A stretch of DNA of 64,000 nucleotides from CALBPI01 sp039821605 (GTDB lineage Bacteria > Pseudomonadota > Gammaproteobacteria > Steroidobacterales > Woeseiaceae). The DNA is taken from the NCBI GenBank assembly GCA_039821605.1, contig JBCBNV010000003.1, forward strand, positions 248,001 to 312,000, given 5' to 3'. The notes under the pieces are model-generated. The model was not told where the DNA came from and searched no databases. It saw only the letters and a list, made by a program, of their open reading frames with translations. Shown piece by piece: positions 8,181 through 17,221 of this stretch (positions are counted from its first letter, which is position 1; the number at the start of each line of letters is the position of its first letter). The translations under genes and the position numbers were made by a program.

Positions 8181-10706
8181 ATGCGCCGCTGGCTCCTGGC
8201 CGCCTGGCTCGTGGCGCTCATTGCCTCGAATGCCTGGCGAGTGATTCAGCCACCCGAGACCGTCGCCGCCGCCGATCAGACGCTCGTCGAGGTGGCCACG
8301 CGCATCGGCGCGATGCGGCTCGACACGATCACGCGCATTCCCTACCGCGACTACGGGGACCCCGCCGCAACACAGCCACCGATCCTGCTCGTGCACGGCA
8401 CACCCGTGGCGTCGCGTGCCATGGCGGGCCTGGCCCGCGGCTTGTCCGCAGACTGGCGCGTCATCGCGCCTGATCTGCCTGGTTTTGGAAGCGCCGCAGC
8501 CGCGATTCCCGACTACTCAAGCATCACCCACGGGCGCTATCTGCTGGACCTGCTCGACGCGCTGGCCATTGAGCGCGTCCATCTCGTCGTCTACAGCCAG
8601 GGCGGCGCAGCGGGGATTACGCTGGCGGACCTCGCGCCCGAGCGCGTTGTCTCGCTCACTCTCGTGTCGGCAATCGGGTTGCAGGAGTACGAATTGTTCG
8701 GCAGCTATCGCGGCAACCACATCGTCTACGACGGTCAGCACGCCGTATTTGCCGCGCTGCGCTGGCTCACGCCGCACTTCGGCTATTTCGACAACGCCAT
8801 CCTCGGCCGCGGCTACACGCGAAACCTGCAGGACACCGATCAGCGCGTGATCGAACCGATGCTGCGGCGCCTGCAACCGCCCGTGCACATCGTTCACGGG
8901 CGCGACGACGGGCTCGTGCCCCTGGCCGCGGCGCAGGCGCACCGGCAACTCGTGCCGCAATCCGAGCTGACGCTCATCGACGGCGGCCATGAGCCCGCCT
9001 ACGCCGATCCCGATCGCGTGACCGAGGTGGTCCTGCCCTTTCTCGAGCGCGTAACGCGCGGCGACGCCGCGACGCGGGCCACGGCAGACCCGGGCCGCGT
9101 GCAGCAGGCCGACGGCGCCATGCCGGCACTGGCACGCGGTCGACTTGCGGGCGCCGCACTGGTCGTCCTGTTGCTCGCACTCGTCGTCGCGACCTACATC
9201 AGCGAAGACCTGACCTGCATCACGGCCGGCCTGCTCGTGGCGCAAGGCATCATCGGCTTTGTGCCCGCGACACTGGCCTGCCTGGTCGGGATCTTCACGA
9301 GCGACCTGGCGCTGTTCGCCGCGGGGCGCTGGCTGGGTCGGCCCGCTCTGGCGCGCATGGTGTCGCCGGATCGCATGCGCATGGCCTCGAGCTGGCTGCG
9401 CGACCGCGGCCCGCTCGTCATTCTCGCCAGCCGATTCCTGCCCGGTACACGATTGCCCACCTACACCGCGGCCGGCGCATTGCACATGCCCTGGCTGCGG
9501 TTTGCGGGCTACTTCGCCGTGGCGACCATACTCTGGACCCCACTGCTCGTCGGTGCGGCCGCAGCCTGGGGTGAAGTGGCGCAACGCGCGTTCGAACGCT
9601 ACGCCGCGCTGGGCGTGTGGCTCGTGATCGGCGGCGCCGTCCTGTTGTGGCTGCTCGTGCACTACGGCCTGCCCGCACTCACGCACCGAGGCCGCCGACA
9701 GCTTGTCGGCCGCTGGCGCCGAATCCGACACTTCGAATTCTGGCCACGCTGGGCGTTTTATCCGCCCGTGCTCCTTGACGGCATCCTGCAGGCGCTGCGC
9801 TATCGGTCGGTGTCGCTGTTTACGCTGGCCAATCCCGGCATGCCGCTGGGCGGTCTCGTGGGCGAGTCCAAGTCAGACATCCTCGAGCGGCTCGAATCGA
9901 GCGGCAACGTGGTGCCATTTGTGCGTGTGCCGGAAGGCGAGCGTGCGGACCGGCTAGAAGCCGTTGTCGATTTTGCGTCGCGCGCAGGCTGGCCCGTCGT
10001 GCTCAAACCCGACTCGGGCGAGCGCGGCAGGGACGTCCGCTTCGCCCAGGACCCAGCAGCGGCCGGCGACTATCTCGACGAACATCCGGGGCCGCTCATC
10101 GTGCAACGCAAGGCCGCGGGCATCGAGTTCGGGGTGTTCTACATTCGCGAACCCGGTGCAGAAACCGGCACGGTGTTTTCGATCACGCGCAAGGGCCAGA
10201 CGACGGTGACCGGTGACGGCCAGCGTCGACTCTCCGACCTGATCCTCGACGATGACCGTGCCGTGTGCATGTCGCCCTACTTCCTGCGCGAACACGCAAG
10301 TCGGCTCGACGAGGTGCCCGGCGCTGGCGAGCGCGTGGTGCTCAACACCATCGGCACGCACAGCCGCGGCAGTCTGTTTACGGACGCGGGTTCACTCAAC
10401 ACGCCCGCGCTGGCCGCCGAAGTCGACCGGATCAGCAAACACTTTCAAGGGTTCTACCTCGGCCGCTACGACCTCATGGTCGACTCCGACGAGGCGCTCA
10501 GCGCGGGGCGCGATCTGCGCGTCATCGAGCTCAATGGCGTGAGCAGCGAGGCGACCCACATTTACGATCCGGGTTTGTCCGTCTGGAACGCCTGGCGCGT
10601 CACGCTGACGCAATGGCGCACCGCCTGGCGCATTGGCGCCGCCATTCGGGCGCAGGGCACTCGACCGCCCGGCCCCGCGGCTTTGTTGCGGGCTTTGTTC
10701 GGCTAA
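8181..10706 (+). CDS. Alpha/beta-hydrolase + DedA/VTT membrane domain + ATP-grasp ligase fusion
   Basis: This single 841-residue frame carries three recognisable units. Residues 1-21 form a membrane anchor. Residues about 65-290 are an alpha/beta hydrolase with VHGTP, the nucleophile elbow YSQGG (Ser139), acid in GRDDGLVP (Asp242/243) and His270. Residues about 320-500 are a DedA/VTT domain with AAGRWLGRP and SRFLPGTRLP, the family of membrane lipid flippases/scramblases. Residues about 540-841 are an ATP-grasp domain with VVLKPDSGERGRDV (Lys609) and the metal-binding end IELNGVS (Glu783, Asn785). All three active sites look intact. Placement between ornithine-lipid acyltransferases and a START-like protein suggests headgroup ligation, translocation and turnover of a membrane lipid. 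The actual substrate is unknown. Confidence 0.85.
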   Translation: MRRWLLAAWLVALIASNAWRVIQPPETVAAADQTLVEVATRIGAMRLDTITRIPYRDYGDPAATQPPILLVHGTPVASRAMAGLARGLSADWRVIAPDLPGFGSAAAAIPDYSSITHGRYLLDLLDALAIERVHLVVYSQGGAAGITLADLAPERVVSLTLVSAIGLQEYELFGSYRGNHIVYDGQHAVFAALRWLTPHFGYFDNAILGRGYTRNLQDTDQRVIEPMLRRLQPPVHIVHGRDDGLVPLAAAQAHRQLVPQSELTLIDGGHEPAYADPDRVTEVVLPFLERVTRGDAATRATADPGRVQQADGAMPALARGRLAGAALVVLLLALVVATYISEDLTCITAGLLVAQGIIGFVPATLACLVGIFTSDLALFAAGRWLGRPALARMVSPDRMRMASSWLRDRGPLVILASRFLPGTRLPTYTAAGALHMPWLRFAGYFAVATILWTPLLVGAAAAWGEVAQRAFERYAALGVWLVIGGAVLLWLLVHYGLPALTHRGRRQLVGRWRRIRHFEFWPRWAFYPPVLLDGILQALRYRSVSLFTLANPGMPLGGLVGESKSDILERLESSGNVVPFVRVPEGERADRLEAVVDFASRAGWPVVLKPDSGERGRDVRFAQDPAAAGDYLDEHPGPLIVQRKAAGIEFGVFYIREPGAETGTVFSITRKGQTTVTGDGQRRLSDLILDDDRAVCMSPYFLREHASRLDEVPGAGERVVLNTIGTHSRGSLFTDAGSLNTPALAAEVDRISKHFQGFYLGRYDLMVDSDEALSAGRDLRVIELNGVSSEATHIYDPGLSVWNAWRVTLTQWRTAWRIGAAIRAQGTRPPGPAALLRALFG

Positions 10707-10731
10707 CGCCCGGCTTTGGTACCATCGCCCC

Positions 10732-11598
10732 ATGATGACCCGCGTCCTGTCTACGCTGCTGCTCGCGCTGCTGCCCCTCTGCGGCACAGCGGCCGCGGCT
10801 GATCGTCTTGACACGATCAGCGACCTGCTGCGTGACTACCAGCTCGAATCGGGCGTCCCCGTTGCGGACCTGGACCGGCGCAGCCTGTCGCGCCTCGCCC
10901 AAGGCGAGACCTTGCAACGCAAAGTCAAGGTCACGCGCTCGAGCTCAGGCGGCAACGACACGACCACCGTTCGCATCATCGGCTACCGGCTGATCGACAA
11001 GCCCCGTGAGCGCCTCTGGCTCGCCGCGCTCGCGTTCGACGGCGGATTCTCGGAGCGCCTCACGGAACATCTCGTGCGAACGCACGACGACGGCGGCGCC
11101 AGCTGGTACCAGCACGTAGACATGCCCTGGCCACTGCGCGACCGACACTGGCTCATTCGAACGGGCAAGGGTGTGGCACTGGCGCGGCGCATGGACGACC
11201 GCATCTGGGAACACCACTGGCGCCTCGAACCCGATGCCGAAAGCCGCATCGCAGGCTTGCTCGGTCAGACCCCGATCCCGGGACTCGACCCCAAGCGGGC
11301 CAGCAAGGCCGTGCAGCTGCCGCTCAACAACGGCGCATGGGTCATGGCGACGCTCGATGACGCACAGACACTGGTTGTCGTGCATGCCACGATGGATATG
11401 GGCGGCATCGTGCCCGACGTACTCGTGAATCGCTACACGAAGAAGCAGCTCCAGTCGATGCTCGAGCGCATCGAGTCTCAGGCCGATACGGCCATGGAGC
11501 AGTACGACAGCGATTACATCATCTACCGCGGTGATGGCACCGCCATCGCCCCACCCGCGGCCGCTGCGGCCACGCGGCCACCTGACGAGTCCTCCTGA
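10732..11598 (+). CDS. Exported START-domain-like protein
   Basis: This 288-residue protein has an N-terminal signal peptide (cut near TAAA-ADR) and then a START/SRPBCC-like fold. A central WPLRDRHWLIRTGKG strand and a WRLEP strand are followed by the long C-terminal helix TKKQLQSMLERIESQ. START-type domains bind a hydrophobic ligand in a cavity. An exported member next to lipid-synthesis genes suggests lipid carrying in the periplasm. ATG 10732 (or ATG 10735) is chosen because it gives the signal peptide. The longer frame overlaps the previous gene and is arginine-rich. It joins the following ferredoxin gene by a TGATG overlap. Confidence 0.8.
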   Translation: MMTRVLSTLLLALLPLCGTAAAADRLDTISDLLRDYQLESGVPVADLDRRSLSRLAQGETLQRKVKVTRSSSGGNDTTTVRIIGYRLIDKPRERLWLAALAFDGGFSERLTEHLVRTHDDGGASWYQHVDMPWPLRDRHWLIRTGKGVALARRMDDRIWEHHWRLEPDAESRIAGLLGQTPIPGLDPKRASKAVQLPLNNGAWVMATLDDAQTLVVVHATMDMGGIVPDVLVNRYTKKQLQSMLERIESQADTAMEQYDSDYIIYRGDGTAIAPPAAAAATRPPDESS

Positions 11599-12053
11599 TG
11601 AACGATGACCGCGTCACGCCCGGTGCCGATAACTCGGACACCGGTCAGGAAGCTGATGACGCCGCACTTGCCAAGGTCGCGCGCAACTTAAGACTCGGGC
11701 AGCACCAGCGCCACATCTTTCTTTGCGTCGATCCCGAAACGCCCAAGTGTTGTGACCGCGAAGCCGGGCGTGAGTCGTGGCAATTTCTGAAGCGCCGTTT
11801 GCGCGAGCTTGGCCTCGATATCTCGGGCCAGATCTTCCGTTCAAAGGCCGGCTGCCTGCGCGTCTGCCAACAAGGTCCGATCGCTGTGGTCTACCCCGAC
11901 GGCACCTGGTATCGCCGCTGCAGCCCTGAGGTGCTCGAGGACATCATCCAGGAACACCTCATCGGCGGGAAACCGGCCCTGCGCCACAGCTTCACGAGCG
12001 GCCCGCTACGCGCGTCGCTCGACGCCGACGCACCATCGCCAGGCGCTCCATAA
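11598..12053 (+). CDS. Thioredoxin-like (2Fe-2S) ferredoxin
   Basis: This 151-residue protein has the cysteine pattern of the thioredoxin-fold 2Fe-2S ferredoxins: Cys43 in HIFLCVDP, Cys51/52 in KCCDRE, and Cys86 plus Cys90 in KAGCLRVCQQGP, followed by the VVYPDGTWY strand. Such proteins are electron carriers whose partners are mostly unknown. About 30 non-conserved residues precede the domain. The start ATG at 11598 overlaps the previous stop. The last 62 bases overlap, antisense, the 3' end of the large membrane-protein gene coming from the other direction. It ends the lipid operon. Confidence 0.9.
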   Translation: MNDDRVTPGADNSDTGQEADDAALAKVARNLRLGQHQRHIFLCVDPETPKCCDREAGRESWQFLKRRLRELGLDISGQIFRSKAGCLRVCQQGPIAVVYPDGTWYRRCSPEVLEDIIQEHLIGGKPALRHSFTSGPLRASLDADAPSPGAP

Positions 12054-13878
12054 GCGCCAGCAGCACGCCAAGACCCAGCACCCAGGGCAGGAATCGCGAC
12101 CGTGGCATCGCCGCGGCGGCCACGGTCGGCAAAACCGCATCGGCAGGTTCGGTCTGCTGTCGGCGAGCCGTCGCCGCGATGCGGGCCTGTCGTTCAACCC
12201 GAGACAGGGGTCCGAAAGGTGCCACCCAATGCGCACCCTGGTCACGCTCGCCCTCTGCGCCGGCACGAACCTGCAACCAGCCTTCGCGCTCAGGCCAGTA
12301 CCAACCGCAGCGCTCCGCGGGTCGCCAGGACGTCGCCGTGAGCGGCAGCATCACATCATCGCCGCCGTCCTGGCGCAGACGGACCGCGCTCAGTTGTGCA
12401 GCGCGTGGCACGCACACACGCAAGCGCTCGCCAACACGCGAGCGTTCGGGCGTGAACCGAGCGCGCACGGACGTTGCATTCCGCGCCAGCGACTGCACGA
12501 GCTCAGACCACAGGGCCGCATGTTGCTCGCGTGCCCCGACGCCTGCGAGTCGGTAGCTGTCGCGCAGCAGGCCCAGGGCGACGCGATCACCGGGGGCCAC
12601 GCGCGCGACAATCGGCGAACCACCCACGGCCGACAGCAGCGCTTCACCCGCAGCGTCGGAGAACGTGAGCGCCAGCCGTGTCATGCCCGTCTCCAGGATT
12701 CCCGCTGACGCCTCGATCTGATACAGCGCCTGGCGTTCGGGATCGCCTTCGAGCAAATCGCGCAGTTGCGGTGGCAGTGCGGTGACATCGGCTGTGTCGT
12801 GGACAAGCACAAGCACGCCGGCGCCATGTCCCGTGTCGAGCAGCGCCGTCCTGGATGGTGCGTCCAGTATCCCCAGCGCGGCCCCGTCGGCAACCACCAG
12901 ATCGAATTGGGACAGCAGGTTCGCGTCGAGCGTGTCGAGCGGGCGCTCCGGCAATCCATCGAACCGATCGCGAAAGCGTGTGTCACTGACGCGAGTGCGC
13001 GCGGCAACGCGTGCGCCAGCGCGGGCCAACCAACGCGCGAGGCTACGCCATTCGAACGACGGTGCGCTTTGCAGCAGCAACACCCGTGCGGCGATGGGCT
13101 CGCGCACTTCGATGGGCAGCTCGACGCGTTCGCGCTCGGACCCGGCGTCCTCGAGTGACAGGCTGAGTCGATGCCGCCCCGCAGGCAACACGGGCCCGGC
13201 AATCTGACCCGCCGATGCCGCAGCGCCCGCCAAGGCCACCCCACTGGCGTCACGCAGCACGAGTTGCGCGTCGTCACTGAAACCGGCCGACACCGCTGCA
13301 GCCACCCTGCTCGGGCGACCCAGGACGGTGCGCGGCGACCAATCTACGGCAACGAAGCCTGGCGCCAGCGTCGGCGCGTCGAAGACGATCTGGCCGGACC
13401 AGGTGCTGCGCGCCCAGTCGGACTCGTCGAGGCCGTCGCCGATCACACGCAGCCTGTTCGCAATGCTCGCGTGCACGCGCAGGTCATCGAGCGCACTGAT
13501 GCGCACAGTACGACCCGGCGCCGCGCGTGACGCGCGCCCCTCGAGCCACTCGGACACATCGCGTTCGCGCCAGGCCCGGCCGGTAACGAAGGCGTCGCTC
13601 TGGTCCGATACCGTCGCGAGCATCGCGACGTCGGCGCCTGTGGTGATGAGCGCCGGGCGCAGCGCACTGGCGCGTTCAGGTGGCGGCGCTACAAATGCGA
13701 GCACCGCAATGACATAGCCCAGTGCGAGTACCGACCAGCCAGCCCGCCATGCCGCGCCTGGCAACCTGGGCAGAATGCGTACCGCGGCAACGCCACTCAA
13801 TGCGACAACGACGAGCAGCGCGACGAGCGTGACCGGCGCGGCCATGACGCCCCGCCACCAGGCCTCAATTCCTGCCAT
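11992..13878 (-). CDS. BatA-cluster membrane protein with GATase-like middle domain
   Basis: This 628-residue protein has two N-terminal membrane helices (about 15-35 and 45-65), a large middle part and one C-terminal helix (FLPWVLGLGVLLALMER) with a basic tail. Strand-turn segments such as RVLLLQSAPSFEW and FDLVVADGAALGIL resemble the class I glutamine-amidotransferase-like domains found in proteins encoded beside MoxR and DUF58 genes. No Cys-His-Glu amidotransferase triad is evident, so it is probably structural. ATG 13878 overlaps the upstream stop by one base (TGATG). GTG 13881 is an alternative. It is the last gene of the MoxR operon and overlaps the convergent ferredoxin gene. Confidence 0.7.
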   Translation of the reverse strand: MAGIEAWWRGVMAAPVTLVALLVVVALSGVAAVRILPRLPGAAWRAGWSVLALGYVIAVLAFVAPPPERASALRPALITTGADVAMLATVSDQSDAFVTGRAWRERDVSEWLEGRASRAAPGRTVRISALDDLRVHASIANRLRVIGDGLDESDWARSTWSGQIVFDAPTLAPGFVAVDWSPRTVLGRPSRVAAAVSAGFSDDAQLVLRDASGVALAGAAASAGQIAGPVLPAGRHRLSLSLEDAGSERERVELPIEVREPIAARVLLLQSAPSFEWRSLARWLARAGARVAARTRVSDTRFRDRFDGLPERPLDTLDANLLSQFDLVVADGAALGILDAPSRTALLDTGHGAGVLVLVHDTADVTALPPQLRDLLEGDPERQALYQIEASAGILETGMTRLALTFSDAAGEALLSAVGGSPIVARVAPGDRVALGLLRDSYRLAGVGAREQHAALWSELVQSLARNATSVRARFTPERSRVGERLRVCVPRAAQLSAVRLRQDGGDDVMLPLTATSWRPAERCGWYWPEREGWLQVRAGAEGERDQGAHWVAPFGPLSRVERQARIAATARRQQTEPADAVLPTVAAAAMPRSRFLPWVLGLGVLLALMERLAMVRRRRATRVAGRS

Positions 13879-16193
13879 CACGGCAGCAGCCGGTCGCTGT
13901 CAAAGGCGTCGAGATCGGCCTCATTGCGCGCTGCGGGCGCGGGTGGCGTCGGCGCATAACGCTGCCAGTACGCAAGCACGCGGTCGCGACAGGCATCGCA
14001 CTCACCTTCAAGTCGCCATTCATCAACAGCGGCACGAACATCCAGTGTCGCCTGGGCCAGCGCATCGTCATCCTTCGCGGCGGCACGCGTCAGCGCCTCG
14101 TCGAACCAGTCGTCAATGGCGGCGCGATCAAACCCGCTTTGCGGATAGCGCGTCGCGGCCAGCAAGGTCTGCATGGCCGCAATGCGACCGGCATTCACCG
14201 TGGGACGCTCACGCGGTGCCAGTTGCCCCGAGGCCGCGATGTCATCGAGCTCACCCGTGAGCCGTCGCCCGGGATCCACGGGCGTTGGCTCGTAGCCCAC
14301 GCGGGCGACGAAGACGCGAGACCGGTTCTGCACGCGCTTGATGAGGGCCAACGCCTCGTACTGGTGCGGCAGCGCCGGTGCCGGATCGAACTGACGCAAT
14401 GCGGCTTCGGACCGCCACATGGCGCGCAGTGCGGCGCGCAACAGCTCGCGCGTCTCCGGGTCAAACAGGGTCGCCGCCTCTTCCTGATCGTGGAAGTGTG
14501 CATAGGGCGAGATCGCCGCGAGCGCATCACCAAAGTCACCCGTGGCACTCTCGAAGAATTCGGGCGGCTCATCGGCGTGATTGTGACCGTCACCCGGGTA
14601 GTGCGCGTCGCCCTCCTGCCAGCCCGTGTCGGCCGCGTCCGGGTCGGCCTCACTGCCGCGAACCGCTTCGAGTTCCTCGGCGTAGGCCTGCTGCCAGCCG
14701 CCCTCCGCGTCGGCGCCATGATTGTGACCATCGCCAACGTAGTGGCCTTCGCCGAGTGGCATGGCCGCAGGCTCGCCGCCCACCTCCTCGCCAAGGAATT
14801 GCCCATAGCGCAGGCGCAGTGCGCGCTGGTCCAGGGCCAGCGACTGGGCGCGGGCCTCGAACGCGCTGGGCGCTATCGTCGCCCGATTCGCAACGAGCGC
14901 TTCGCTATCGATGATGATCTGGCGCTGGCTTCTGAAGTACTCAGGCATCACCTGGATGACGGCGTTGTCGAGGACGACGTCCGGCGCGCGGTCAACGTCC
15001 TTCCAGCGCAAGATCAGCGTTTGCGAACGCGCGACGTTGTTCCCGTCCGGTCGCGCATCAGCGGCCTCGAAATGCAGGTAGATCTCGGCACCAGGCTCGA
15101 GCCCGAATTGCGCCGCGTCAAAGTCCCGCGCCGTCTCGAGTTCGCGTTGCGCAGCCGCAGCGTCTTCGAACAGCGCCTCAACAGAACCCTCGAAGCTGAC
15201 ACGTTCGCCGCTTCCGGTGGCCCGCGTCGCGTGCGCCGTCACCGCAGCGACGCCGTGGTCATCGATAACCGATACCCGCACGGGCAACGTAAACGGCAGT
15301 CCGTCCACCTCGTGCAGGCGCGCGTCAGGCGCCGCGATCCGGATCGCCGGTGCCGTATCGCTGGTCAACCCGATGCGATGCACAAACGTACCGTCGGCCA
15401 GGGGCACCGGAGCACCGGCGCCATCCACAATCTGCCAGGTTGTCGCCGTCGCTGGCCACCAGGTGCTCTGCCAACGGCCATCGCCCGCGTCGTAGAGTTT
15501 CACGCGGTTGCCGTCGCCCTGCACGAGCTCCAGACCCGAGTAGGTTCCGCGCACGGTCAGGGTCGCACGCAGTGTCGAGAACTCGGGCACGGTCACGTCG
15601 CCCTCATCGAACTGCAGCGGCGGCAGCCGCGTGTACTCAGGTGGCCTTGCCTCCATGACTACAGCTGCAATGGACGCCGCCTGCGGCTGGCCATGACGCG
15701 CGAGCGGCGCCTCAAGCCAGCGCGGCACAAGCCAGGTCAGGTTGGCGAGAACGGCCGCGATCAACAACGCAGCAGCCATCACCCGCGGCAAGCGCCCCGC
15801 AGTGCTCGCCCCGAGCCCGCCCTGCGCCTCCAACGCCACGAGCGCTTCACCCGTGCGCTCGCGTTGCAGCCGCGCCGGCAGCTTGAGTGTGGACGCCCGC
15901 GCGAGCAGCAATGCGGTGCTGTCCTCGAGACTCGCGTGCAGCCGGTCCAGGTGCGCGGCCGTGCGCGCTGCCGTGACGCGCTGGCGGGCGCGCGCGAGGT
16001 CAATCGCCAGCACCTGGATGAAGCCGGCGAGCGCGGCCAGCAACAGCGACTCGTCGGGGCTCGCCCCGACCCACCGAACGGCGGCAAAACCGGCGAGTAT
16101 AGAAAACGGTACGGCGTAACCCAGGTAGCGCGCTAGCTGCGCCGTACGCAGCCTGCGCACATGTCGCCGCAACACCGTGCGCCCTGTCGTCAT
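13878..16193 (-). CDS. DUF4175-like membrane protein with histidine-rich insert
   Basis: This 771-residue protein has an N-terminal pair of membrane helices (about 22-66), another at about 136-157, then an extracytoplasmic part with beta-rich segments (about 175-400) and a long helical C-terminal half. The layout matches large DUF4175-type proteins encoded with MoxR/BatA clusters. Function is unknown. An acidic stretch between 480 and 545 holds two copies of HYxGDGHNH (His484 on and His531 on), which look like metal-binding loops, and a nearby AHFHD. ATGA overlap with the BatA-like gene upstream indicates co-translation. Confidence 0.65.
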   Translation of the reverse strand: MTTGRTVLRRHVRRLRTAQLARYLGYAVPFSILAGFAAVRWVGASPDESLLLAALAGFIQVLAIDLARARQRVTAARTAAHLDRLHASLEDSTALLLARASTLKLPARLQRERTGEALVALEAQGGLGASTAGRLPRVMAAALLIAAVLANLTWLVPRWLEAPLARHGQPQAASIAAVVMEARPPEYTRLPPLQFDEGDVTVPEFSTLRATLTVRGTYSGLELVQGDGNRVKLYDAGDGRWQSTWWPATATTWQIVDGAGAPVPLADGTFVHRIGLTSDTAPAIRIAAPDARLHEVDGLPFTLPVRVSVIDDHGVAAVTAHATRATGSGERVSFEGSVEALFEDAAAAQRELETARDFDAAQFGLEPGAEIYLHFEAADARPDGNNVARSQTLILRWKDVDRAPDVVLDNAVIQVMPEYFRSQRQIIIDSEALVANRATIAPSAFEARAQSLALDQRALRLRYGQFLGEEVGGEPAAMPLGEGHYVGDGHNHGADAEGGWQQAYAEELEAVRGSEADPDAADTGWQEGDAHYPGDGHNHADEPPEFFESATGDFGDALAAISPYAHFHDQEEAATLFDPETRELLRAALRAMWRSEAALRQFDPAPALPHQYEALALIKRVQNRSRVFVARVGYEPTPVDPGRRLTGELDDIAASGQLAPRERPTVNAGRIAAMQTLLAATRYPQSGFDRAAIDDWFDEALTRAAAKDDDALAQATLDVRAAVDEWRLEGECDACRDRVLAYWQRYAPTPPAPAARNEADLDAFDSDRLLP
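14577..14747 (-). repeat. Two copies of a GHYxGDGHNH-type coding motif
   Basis: Inside the DUF4175-like gene, codons 483-492 and 530-539 encode GHYVGDGHNH and AHYPGDGHNH, 47 residues apart in an acidic, low-complexity stretch. The repeat is protein-level and resembles a divalent-metal-binding loop. Confidence 0.7.
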
Positions 16194-17221
16194 GCCTGCG
16201 CTCCGCGCAATGCCAGCGTGCGCTCGGTGGCAAATAGCCCGACCACAAGCAACAACCAGGCGACCGATACAGGCGCTGCCAGGCGCCGCTCGACATTGCC
16301 CGCCGACAGCGCATCCGATGCGACCGGCAGCGGCGCAACGGCAAGTCCTGCGGCGGGCCGCCGCCCCGCAGTATCGGTCAGTTGGTGCCAGAGCGCCGTC
16401 GCGAACACACCCGCACCCAGCGCCGGGTCGTAGACGACCTCGTGCCCCGAGCCACCGTCATCGGACCGCACCACACGTGCCGTCCATGCCTGGCGGACCG
16501 CCGGGCCTGCGCCCAGCACGATACTGGCGGCATCGCCGCCGTCGTCCGCGCCGTTGACGAGCGTCACGGTGTCCGGCAGGAAGCCGGCCTCGCGCCAAAG
16601 CCCAACGGCCTCGCGAACGGCCTCTTGCAGGGCGGTGTCGTCGCCAACGATGTGGAGTGTCCCCGGTGCACCCGCGGCCGTCCAACCCGCAGGTTCGCCC
16701 GTTGCGGTGCCACCGCCGAGCCAGGCGACGGGACGACCGAATTCCGGCATGACGGCCGGCCAGTCCTGCGCGGCGGGCATGCCGGATACCACGAGCGCTG
16801 CGTCGGCGGGCATGGCTTGTGCCAGTGCCAGCAGCGCTGCGGCCGTGACGTCGTCTCGTTGTGGCGCGCGTGACAGCGGCGATCGTTCGCCATCGAGCCA
16901 GAGGTATTGCACACCGGTCTCTATCTCGGGCGGCGGCGTGCCCGGCACGACTGCGACCACACGCGTCGCGCCCGTGGCCTGGCTTGCGTCAGGCTGCTCA
17001 CGCACGACAATCACGACGAGCGTCGCGAACAGGAGTACTCGGGCCAGAAGCAACGCACGCTGCGTCAGCGGCGCCGTGGTCAGTCGCGGTCGTGACTCGG
17101 TTTCGAACGGCTTGAGCGTGGCAACCGTCACGCGACGGCGCGCGCCCAGGTACAACGCATGCACGACTGCGACGGCCAACGCGGCCCCGATGCCCAGCAG
17201 AACGGCGACCATTGCACTCAC
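16190..17221 (-). CDS. BatA-like N-terminal double-transmembrane protein
   Basis: This 343-residue protein starts with one helix (about 5-26), a short basic loop with VATLKPF, and a second helix (about 55-73). That arrangement is the BatA/aerotolerance-regulator N-terminal double-transmembrane domain. A periplasmic part follows and a C-terminal helix (VAWLLLVVGLFA) ends the protein. No metal-ion-dependent adhesion (DxSxS) motif is visible, so the VWA activity of true BatA is not present here. It overlaps the DUF58 gene upstream and the DUF4175-like gene downstream by 4 bases each. It is likely a membrane partner of the MoxR ATPase. Confidence 0.72.
   Translation of the reverse strand: MSAMVAVLLGIGAALAVAVVHALYLGARRRVTVATLKPFETESRPRLTTAPLTQRALLLARVLLFATLVVIVVREQPDASQATGATRVVAVVPGTPPPEIETGVQYLWLDGERSPLSRAPQRDDVTAAALLALAQAMPADAALVVSGMPAAQDWPAVMPEFGRPVAWLGGGTATGEPAGWTAAGAPGTLHIVGDDTALQEAVREAVGLWREAGFLPDTVTLVNGADDGGDAASIVLGAGPAVRQAWTARVVRSDDGGSGHEVVYDPALGAGVFATALWHQLTDTAGRRPAAGLAVAPLPVASDALSAGNVERRLAAPVSVAWLLLVVGLFATERTLALRGAQA

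Noticed and set aside
8517..9731. A 404-codon minus-strand open frame
   Set aside because: It lies wholly antisense to the hydrolase-DedA-ATP-grasp fusion, whose motifs are clear. The composition is a GC shadow.
14139..16136. A 665-codon plus-strand open frame
   Set aside because: Antisense to the DUF4175-like gene. No domain is seen, and the minus frame has overlapping starts and stops with its neighbours.
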